DNA of 64,000 nucleotides from Valencia hispanica. Taxonomy: Eukaryota > Chordata > Actinopteri > Cyprinodontiformes > Valenciidae. The translations under genes and the position numbers were made by a program. The notes under the pieces are model-generated. The model made no database searches and was not told the DNA's origin. It saw only the letters and a list, made by a program, of their open reading frames with translations. Below are positions 57,178 to 64,000 of this stretch, in pieces (position 1 is the stretch's first letter; the number at the start of each line of letters is the position of its first letter). The DNA is taken from assembly GCA_963556495.2 (NCBI GenBank), contig OY747704.1:4438001-4502000 (forward strand), read 5' to 3'.

Positions 57178-57324
57178 ATGGCAAATATCATTGCACTGTT
57201 ATTTTTACTAATACTGGGGCTGTACTTTTCATTTAACATCTCTACGGCAGCAAACTTGGCTCAAAATACTGCCACAACTGTCAACTCTTTAAATACAACA
57301 ACTTTCTCAGAGTCTCAGACTTGA
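57178..57324 (+). CDS. Candidate small secreted or membrane-anchored peptide (48 aa)
   Basis: The ATG at 57178 has A at -3 and G at +4. The product starts with a hydrophobic core (IIALLFLLILGLYFSF), typical of a signal peptide, with a plausible cleavage after NISTA. The rest is Ser/Thr/Asn-rich with one sequon at N39 (NTT) and ends in TGA at 57322-57324. No hydrophobic C-terminus and no obvious GT splice donor at the end were seen. It is not a recognised family. It may be a small mucin-like peptide, a first exon, or chance. It is too short to be certain. Confidence 0.3.
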   Translation: MANIIALLFLLILGLYFSFNISTAANLAQNTATTVNSLNTTTFSESQT

Positions 57325-57407
57325 CAGCATGTCAACATGTCATGCTTTTTTATACTGTCTTAACAGTTTTATCACAGTTTTAGAAAAACGTTTCCTCTTT
57401 AGTTTGT

Positions 57408-57670
57408 TCTGTGGCTGTCTGCCCATTTTCTGGTGCTCCTCTCCCAGGAGGAGAGATGGAGGGAGATGGAGCAGGGTGTTTAAGCTGCATGACGGGCTGT
57501 AATTGTAACCTCTTCACTTCTCTCGTTTGCACCGAAGAGAAAATGAGGCAGCAGTGAATAGAGAAGTCACCCCCTCCTAAAGAAGCCATACACACTACAT
57601 CTCCTCCTTGCCATGCTTAGTTGGACGGTGGAGGCGCGTGCTTGGATCAGATGCTCTGCCCTGCAGTTGT
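57408..57670 (+). repeat. Duplicated low-copy block, copy 2
   Basis: The ordered cores ATTTTCTGGTG...GAGGAGAGATGG...GGCTGTAATTGTAAC and GCTTGGATCAGATGCTCTGC are shared with 20672-20935, 37 kb away in the same orientation. Between the cores this copy has a different spacer. It lies 84 bp after the small ORF. Confidence 0.6.
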
Positions 57671-57824
57671 GTCTTGTTTCTTTGAAGCAGTGTGACTTCT
57701 CTCCGCCACTCAGGCAGCCCCTGGCATTGCCACCGTCTGCAGGGTCCTGTAGCACAGAACTGTGCTGCTGTTTGAAGATGTGGAGAAAAAGCCTTTTCTG
57801 CCCGACCCCTGCTATTGCCAGAGG

Positions 57825-57900
57825 CACAGACACATGCATACAAACATACACAAGGATATTCACACATAGAGACACACACTCACACCGACACACACATCAG
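57825..57900 (+). repeat. Impure CA-rich stretch
   Basis: Interspersed ACACAC and CACACA words without a clean array. Confidence 0.6.
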
Positions 57901-58055
57901 CTCCCACTCATACAGTCAAAATATTTCTTGGCTTCTTTTCACCCTTTGATATGTGTTCATGCTCTTCTCTTTGATTCCCACCCTCTCAGATCTAAGTAAC
58001 AAGGAACATCAGTGGCCATACAGTTGCGGCATACCCTTTTATTTAGACACATAAA

Positions 58056-58365
58056 ATACCGTAATTTTCGGACTATTGGGCGCACGATTGTAATTGATTG
58101 CCTTTAACTTAAAAGACACATTACATGTATTTCTTTATGTGTTTTCCATAATGAGGGGTTTGTGCATGAAAACTAACCGTAGTGTCTTCTTTGGTGCATA
58201 ATCTTTCCCCACATGTCTGTCTCACTTTTACACTTCCTGCTAGAGTGCCCCCCGGAGGTAGTTAGCCAGTAAAAAAATCTATAAATTAGCCGCATCGTTG
58301 TATAGGACGCAGGGTTCAAAGCATGTAAAAACAGTAACAGCTTATAGTCCAAATATTACAGTATA
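58056..58365. mobile_element. Non-autonomous element with ATACCGTAAT-type inverted ends
   Basis: The left end ATACCGTAATTTTCGGACTA and the right end on the other strand ATACTGTAATATTTGGACTA match over 20 bp with a few changes, flanked by TA. No ORF lies inside. The ends resemble a widespread Tc1/mariner-type MITE. Confidence 0.75.
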
Positions 58366-58620
58366 TAATAGCATAAAAGAAAGGGGTGAAAGGTTGGGAT
58401 GCCTGCAAACGTTTTCTGAATCAGAGAAGAACCTGATTTGTGCACATCAAATTTAAAATATTGTCATTTCTAAAGTCTACACCTAATGGCATCCATGGTG
58501 CTTTTGAGATAAGTTTCAAAAAGCTTCAGTGTTCAGAAAAATGTCTATATGGAAGATGTAGTTGCAGCTATAATTTTATTGTATTTTTTCTATTTGAAGA
58601 TTTATAGAATTTTATGTATA

Positions 58621-59410
58621 CAGTGCCGTGAAAAAGTATTTGCCCCGTTCGGATTTCCTCCAATTTTGCTTTTTTTGTTGTCAAACTTAAATATTTCAGT
58701 TTTTTCAGGCTTTGAATGAGGATTTCATTCATTAAGGGAAAAACAAGATACCAAACCAAAATGGCCCCATGTGAAAATGCAATCACCCTAAACCTATAAC
58801 CTGGTTATGCCACCCCTGGTGGCAAAAAATGCCACTAAGCAAAAACTGTAAACAAGTCTTTATATTTATGTGAAAGAATCTTGGTTCCCCATTCTGTACA
58901 TTATATTTTTTTAATATAGCCATTTAGGAGGATTCTTTAAGGGTTTGACAGCCCATTTAAGGTCATGCCACACTTCTCAAACAAATAAATGTTCAGACTT
59001 TGATTATGCCATTTTATAACTTTCTTTTGTTTTTTATTAACCATTTAGAGGTGGACTTGCTAGTTGTACAGATTGTTGTCCTGCTAGAAAAATCAGAGTG
59101 AGCTTGAGCTTTAGAGTTTTCTGCTGGATAATATAATTTTTAGTTTAAAATATTTAGCAAGCAGCCCCAGACCATCAGACTACCACCATTATGGTTAGCT
59201 GTCGATTTTATCTGCTTTTTCAGATTTTTTTCAGTTAGTTTTACATAACTGAGGAAGGTGGGGCATGTGTTTTTTATATGGGTTATGGCTACCTTAAACA
59301 AAAGGAAACATCATTTGAAAACTCCTTTTTGTGTTTACTTAGGTGAATTTTGTCTGATCTAATATTTGCTTGCTGATCTTTAACCTTTAATGGGGAAAAA
59401 AGGAAAGACA
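58621..59410 (-). mobile_element. Internally deleted Tc1-like element
   Basis: CAGTGCCGTGAAAAAGTATTT follows TA at 58619. The minus strand has transposase remnants: GAGGTGGACTTGCTAG, ATTGTTGTCCTGCT and GCAGCCCCAGACCATCAGAC are complements of conserved transposase codons. The far end near 59330-59410 resembles the other subterminal region. It is of the same type as 16330-19928 but in opposite orientation. No frame is left. Confidence 0.65.
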
Positions 59411-60644
59411 GAGGAAAGCACTCCATGAGTACTTGTGGTGTGGCCTTTGTGGTGGTTCCTCACTTCATAGCATTCCCTGACCTCTGGGTGACTGCATCAT
59501 TGGAAAAAGCATAGACCTCTGCCCGACCTCCCTGCATCTCATCCTCCCACTCCCAAGCCATGTGGACCCCTAGTACCCTCTGATTTCCAACCCCTCTTGC
59601 CCCATCTTCACCATCAGGGACCAGAGCCTAAGATGGATGGTAAAGCAGAGCAACCCCCAGACGGACTGATTTATGGTGCCTCCTTTCCATCTAGGCAGAG
59701 CAGTGGACCCTTGGGACCATGTGTGGAGGGCACTGGGGAGAGACCTGATGGCCCCCACTCCCAGTGCACAGTGATGCTGAGTACCAAACGGCCACTCTAG
59801 AATGGTTGTCATTAGTCATGCTGGCAGCCGGGGATCTTTCTTGAAGAGCAGCAAACAGAGAGCAGGAACAATGAGACTCACTCCCTTCTTCCCTCCCCGC
59901 TTCCAAGAGACATTGATCTCTACTGTAACAATTTATTATCTCTGCTATGGCTGCTGTCATGGGGATGGAGAGAGACACTTCCATGCTTTTGTCTAATGGT
60001 CGGTGCAATCGCTATAAATATAGCAACATCTCAGGCAGGTGAAAGGAATCTTTTCTGTGCTGTATTGACAGCATATGAATACTCTCTACTCATTTTTTCC
60101 AGCCTCTGAGTACAATTGACTCTAGATGTGGATTGTAGTCCATTCTATAATAATATGCTATAGGAATTGAAATTAGGCTGAAAAGCTGTAAACACAAGGC
60201 ACGAGGAATCAGCATCTGACATGAAGGGAGAGTGTAGTTTTAATGAAGTGTGGTATTGTGGAGTACTGATCTAACCTGCAGTGGACTGTGGTCAGAGTGA
60301 TCCAAGTGAATGAAACATTTTAATGATTTCCAAAGCAAGTTTCAAAAGTAAGTCTTTGGTGTCTGAAAAGCTCAAACTTAAAAAAAATATGCGAAATAAA
60401 AACAAATACACTGAACAAAAGTTGCGGTACACAATGTGTCTGCATGGTTACTATGTTTCAACATTTATCACTGTAAATACTGCGTTACACTATTTCATCC
60501 GATGAAAAACTTACATAACCTAAACATATACAGTATTAAAGTACTTCCTAAAACTGCAATATATTTTTTGAGTTCTGAATTCTTTTGGAATACTGACCTT
60601 AACTCTTTAAATCTTTTGTTTGGATTTGGGCTGGCTTGACTCCA
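59411..60644. other. No gene; possible conserved non-coding block 59440-60060
   Basis: 59440-60060 is repeat-free with mixed composition, including AACAATTTATTATCTCTGC and CGCTATAAATATAGCAAC. ORFs on both strands overlap without domains. It is a candidate regulatory region by appearance only. Confidence 0.35.
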
Positions 60645-61116
60645 AAAGTGGATTGCTCGCTCCTGGTTGGGATTTAGTCTTAGTTTCAACTGGAAGAGGT
60701 TAAGTATCGTGGTGTCTTGTTGACAAGTGAAGGTAGGATGGAGTGGGAGATGGATATTTGGATTGGGCTTCATCTGCAGTAATGCAGGTGTTGTTGTAGT
60801 CTGTCATGGTGAAAAAAAGAGTTGAGCCAAGAAGCGACACTTTTGATTTACCTTTTTGATTTCTGCCTTCATCTATGGTCATTAGATCTGGATCAATACT
60901 GAATGAATGAGATCCTGGATACAAACAGAGGAAGAATCTTCCTGTATAGAGTAGGTGTTCTCCGTGTAAGACACAGGAAGATCTCAGCAATTCAGGAGAG
61001 GCTTGGAGTAGAGCCACCTCTCCTTTGCACTGAAAATAACCAGTAGGTGGCAGTCTGAGTCTCTGTCCAGAATGTCTCCTCAGTACCTGCCTTTGGAGGT
61101 TTTACAGGCAATTTTC
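60645..61116 (+). mobile_element. Rex3 fragment, strongly decayed
   Basis: It aligns by eye with the Rex3 at about 32270-32700. AGGTTAAGTATCGTGGTGTC corresponds to the KYLGVL codons, ATCTGCAGTAATGCAGGTG to SAVMRAL, and CTTCATCTATGGTCA to the TLIYGH region. It has many indels and no open frame. Confidence 0.7.
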
Positions 61117-61492
61117 ACAGAGAAGTGTTTGACTTATTCCTGTTTCCTCTGAAATTTACAACAATCTCCTTTGTTTTGTTCACATTCAAGGTAGGATGGT
61201 TGTTTCCAAAAAATCCCATAAAGTAGTCCACCAGCTCTCTGTACCAAGCATCTCGACCATCTCTATGAATCTAAATACTGTAGAGTCATCTGAGTATTTC
61301 TGCAGATTACAGAACTGCGCATTGTACTGGAAGACTGAGGTGTACAGAGTTAAAAGGAATGGTGAGAGTACAGTCCCCTGTGGTGCTCCTGTGGAGCAGA
61401 CCACCTGGTTAGTCACACAACCATTCATTCTCACAAACAGTGGTCTATTTGTGAGGTAGTAATCGATCCATCCAGGCAATTGCTGAGGTTGC
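61117..61492 (-). mobile_element. Rex1 internal fragment
   Basis: The minus-strand frame 61497-61186 encodes WIDYYLTNRPLFVRMNGCVTN, STGAPQGTVLSPFLLTLYTS and LQKYSDDSTVF, collinear with 11090-10712. Neither end of the element is present. It abuts the Rex3 fragment in opposite orientation. Confidence 0.85.
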
Positions 61493-63483
61493 TTCAATCA
61501 ATGCTCCATACTCTGAGTGGATTTGGAGACATCTAAATGATGAGAGTGGTAGAGATAAAAAGGAATGCTGGAATACCTGGAAGCCCTTTTATCTACAGCT
61601 TCTTGACTATAGTATATCACTCTTAATGAGAAGAATGATTGTCAGAGGTTACAAGCTGAGGTCTGTTGGTTTGAGAGTAGCCACATGCTCACCTGGGACA
61701 CCATAATATTGTAAGGTAGACTTTGTGGATTATATAACGCACTATGGAATGACTGTTCTTTCTTATCAGAGAAAGACAGTCAGAAATAAAGGATTGTTTT
61801 TCAAAACAAGATAACATAAAGCAAAATCTGTATCAGAGATTTCTCTAAGAAGTGTTCAGTCATTATTTCATGTTCACAGTAAAGAATTTCCTCTCTGTAA
61901 CAACACTTTGAATTTTAACACCTATTTTATCAACGAATCTCGACGGGCTATTAATGAGCACAAAAATGAAAGCTGACAATACGCAAAAGACACAATGGAA
62001 ACGATCTAAGATGCTGTTCTCTGTGTTATCCATGTTTTCTAAAATTGTTATTTCAATTAAAAAGCACATAAACTGCTTATTAATTCAGCACACTTCCCAA
62101 TTACACATCAAACGGCCCTCCTGGGGGCTACAAAGCCCCAAAGATGGCAGATGCCATGCACACATTCAGGCATATTTCATATGGCTATGAAATATTGAGC
62201 TGGTGTGTAGCAATGAGATACCGCTGGGTGTCTGTGTTGTTTGGGCTGTATGTAAATCTGGCTGTGACATCCCTGTCTGTAGCAAGAGACTAATATCTGG
62301 GACATGTTGGCAGACACTATGGAGAAAGTGATGCAATCTGGAGCTAAGATGCTCCAGAGAAGTTAGGACTTGCATTCTGCACATGACAGCGAAGCAATGT
62401 TGGTGCAACTTTGGAGGCAGATTATTGCAAGATAAAGGGTTATTCGGGTTTCATACAGGGTTCCTGTAACTTAAATGGAAAAGCAAAAAAGATAGAAAAA
62501 AATATAGTTGTTCATGATTTAAATTTTTGCAGTTACTAAAAAAGGCAAATGTTTGAACCATCTCAGCCAACTTTTTTGATATTGAGGTGTGGGAGTTTCC
62601 ATGTGAGATCTTTCCTCAGTTTCTCATCCAATCTGAGTCCAATTTAGCCCAGTTAGTCCATATTTTCTAGCAGTAATCTTGTTTTGGTCATAATTCAAAT
62701 TAGAACCATCAGTGGAGCGTGGATGGCAAGGCTGATTAGGGCTTTGCCTGGAATGATAAAGAAGTAGGTGAGCTAAAAGACAACCTCCATCTACGTTCAA
62801 ACTCTCAGCTACTGACACAGACACTGAGTTTTTGGGGGGTTTTATTCACTTGTTCTCACCAAACTCAACTTGGAAAATATTTTTTTATTAGTGACCGCCA
62901 CAGATCTCTGACAAAAAATGAGAAAAATAGCCAATCAATTAAAGAGATCTGTCCTTCTTCAATGTTTTTTTTTTTCAGATAATCTGACAGCAGCCAGTAT
63001 TTTAAGTCTTCAGCTTTACAACACAGTGATTTATGTATGAAATGTATTTGTCACAAAAAAAACATTTGTTCTGTTATAACGTGACATACAGGCATTTCAT
63101 CTTCAAGTCACTGAAAATGTTGTTGCTAACTGGAATCAAAGCCATCATTCAGAGAGTCTTGCCAAATTCTGATCACTTCAGTTGGAGAAATGTTCCCTGA
63201 TTTCAAAACTTTAGCTGATTTGGTACTTGTAATTTCAGACTCCAGCGTTGCAACAGAGTGCAGATTCAGCCTCTATTATGCATAAGCAGGAGCGCAGTTC
63301 AGCTCCATGTGGATCATTCAGGCCAAGGTAGGTGAAATCTTCATAACTAATACATGTAGCCTATTAATTTGCTCGATGTCGTGATGGCACAATATAAATT
63401 CTCTGTTCAGATGGTTTGGATGGAATATTAAATTGAATGAAAATGGAAAACTACTGAATAAGTAATTTGTAAACAGGTTGAAC
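61493..63483. other. No gene; possible conserved non-coding block 62030-62420
   Basis: 62030-62420 is repeat-free, with CATATTTCATATGGCTATGA and CTTATTAATTCAGC. It is similar in appearance to the blocks at 14090 and 59440. The rest is AT-rich without motifs. Confidence 0.35.
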
Positions 63484-63705
63484 TTATACAGTGCTTTTCT
63501 AGTCATACTGACCACTCAAAGCACTTTACACAAGTGCTACATTCACCCATTTGTACTCACAAAAGCGCACACATTTATACACCAATACACAGATCGGTAG
63601 GCAACTTCAGGTTAAGTGTCTTGCTCAGGGGCACATCAACATGTGACAAACCTACAACTCTCAGATTACAAGCCAACTACTTTACCCACACAGCCACAGT
63701 TACCT
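63484..63705 (-). mobile_element. tRNA-derived SINE with L2-like tail
   Basis: On the minus strand the head reads TGGCTGTGTGGGTAAAG (A box) and GTAGGTTTGTCAC (B-box-like), followed by GAGCAAGACACTTAACC. It ends GAAAAGCACTGTATAAGTTC, similar to the GCGCTATATAAAT end of L2 elements. That suggests dependence on an L2 partner. Confidence 0.65.
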
Positions 63706-64000
63706 GATTATTAGTATCATTTTAAAAATTGACAGGTAAAAACTTGGTTGTGACCAGATATATTTGACCCCCTCAGTCAAAATGACCAACAACAAAAATA
63801 GGAGCGCAACCTCTGTTCAAAGGTAAAGCACATGGTAACAAGAATGTCTTCCGTTTAAAGGTGTTCATGTGATTACTTTTTGTGCATATTTACTTTCAAA
63901 TGAAACTTTTCTCTGACCTTCATTAAGAATATATAAAATAAATATTATACAGCTATAATATAACTATGACAAATAAATGCACTACATTAAACATTCTTCA
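63706..64000. other. No gene seen
   Basis: AT-rich sequence to the end of the window, without recognised elements. Confidence 0.5.

Noticed and set aside
57567..57999. ORFs of about 100-128 codons around the second conserved block
   Set aside because: Overlapping frames on both strands, Cys/His-rich from CA-rich sequence, no domain.
1..64000. CRISPR array or bacterial operon
   Set aside because: No regular spacers with identical repeats; all signatures are those of a fish genome with retroelements.

Overview
The window looks like intergenic or intronic DNA from a teleost fish, probably a percomorph. It carries Rex1, Rex3, L2 (Maui-like), L1 and Tc1-like elements and a sushi-like chromovirus, plus AT-rich unique sequence and CA and TA microsatellites. 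I found no multi-exon host gene. The one host-type coding candidate is a 48-codon ORF at 57178 with a signal-peptide-like start. Nearly all other long ORFs belong to transposable elements or to the GC-skewed 3' UTR of an L1.

Layout. 1-865: end of an L2 LINE (minus). 866-4800: non-autonomous repeats, an LTR-like segment and a 30-bp minisatellite. 4815-5951: L2 3' end. 10127-13134: almost complete Rex1 (minus) with both endonuclease and reverse transcriptase. 16330-19928: a Tc1-like element in two halves, separated by an L2 fragment, a 90-bp-TIR foldback element, a SINE and a hAT-like end. 22274-42257: a dense nest of elements inserted in one another. 42367-56500: retroviral-type LTRs, a Tc1-like transposase gene cut in two by an LTR element, and a gypsy integrase remnant. 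57178-64000: the small ORF, a TIR element, another Tc1-like remnant, Rex3 and Rex1 fragments, a tRNA-derived SINE and low-repeat blocks that could be conserved non-coding DNA.

The nest at 22-42 kb can be read as a relative chronology. An old plus-strand LINE (from 24863) was cut by an L1 (25188-31190, AATTGAAATCT duplication) and by a Rex3 (31636-32913, 13-bp imperfect duplication). A minus-strand L2-like LINE (23805-24862) was cut by a solo LTR (ATACC duplication). A near full-length L2 (33485-42257) carries an internal inversion of about 720 bp, and its 3' UTR was cut by a 5.1-kb chromovirus (36896-41995, GTTTT duplication). The chromovirus has two 373-bp LTRs that look identical, intact gag and pol frames and a C-terminal chromodomain, so it is the youngest insertion and the only plausibly active element here.

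The most interesting detail is the priming layout of that chromovirus. Ten bases next to the 5' LTR are perfectly complementary to bases near the predicted 5' end of its own RNA. This fits self-primed reverse transcription as known for the Tf1/sushi group. The gag start codon also sits inside the end of the LTR. All family names come from reading the sequence and from memory; no database search was possible.
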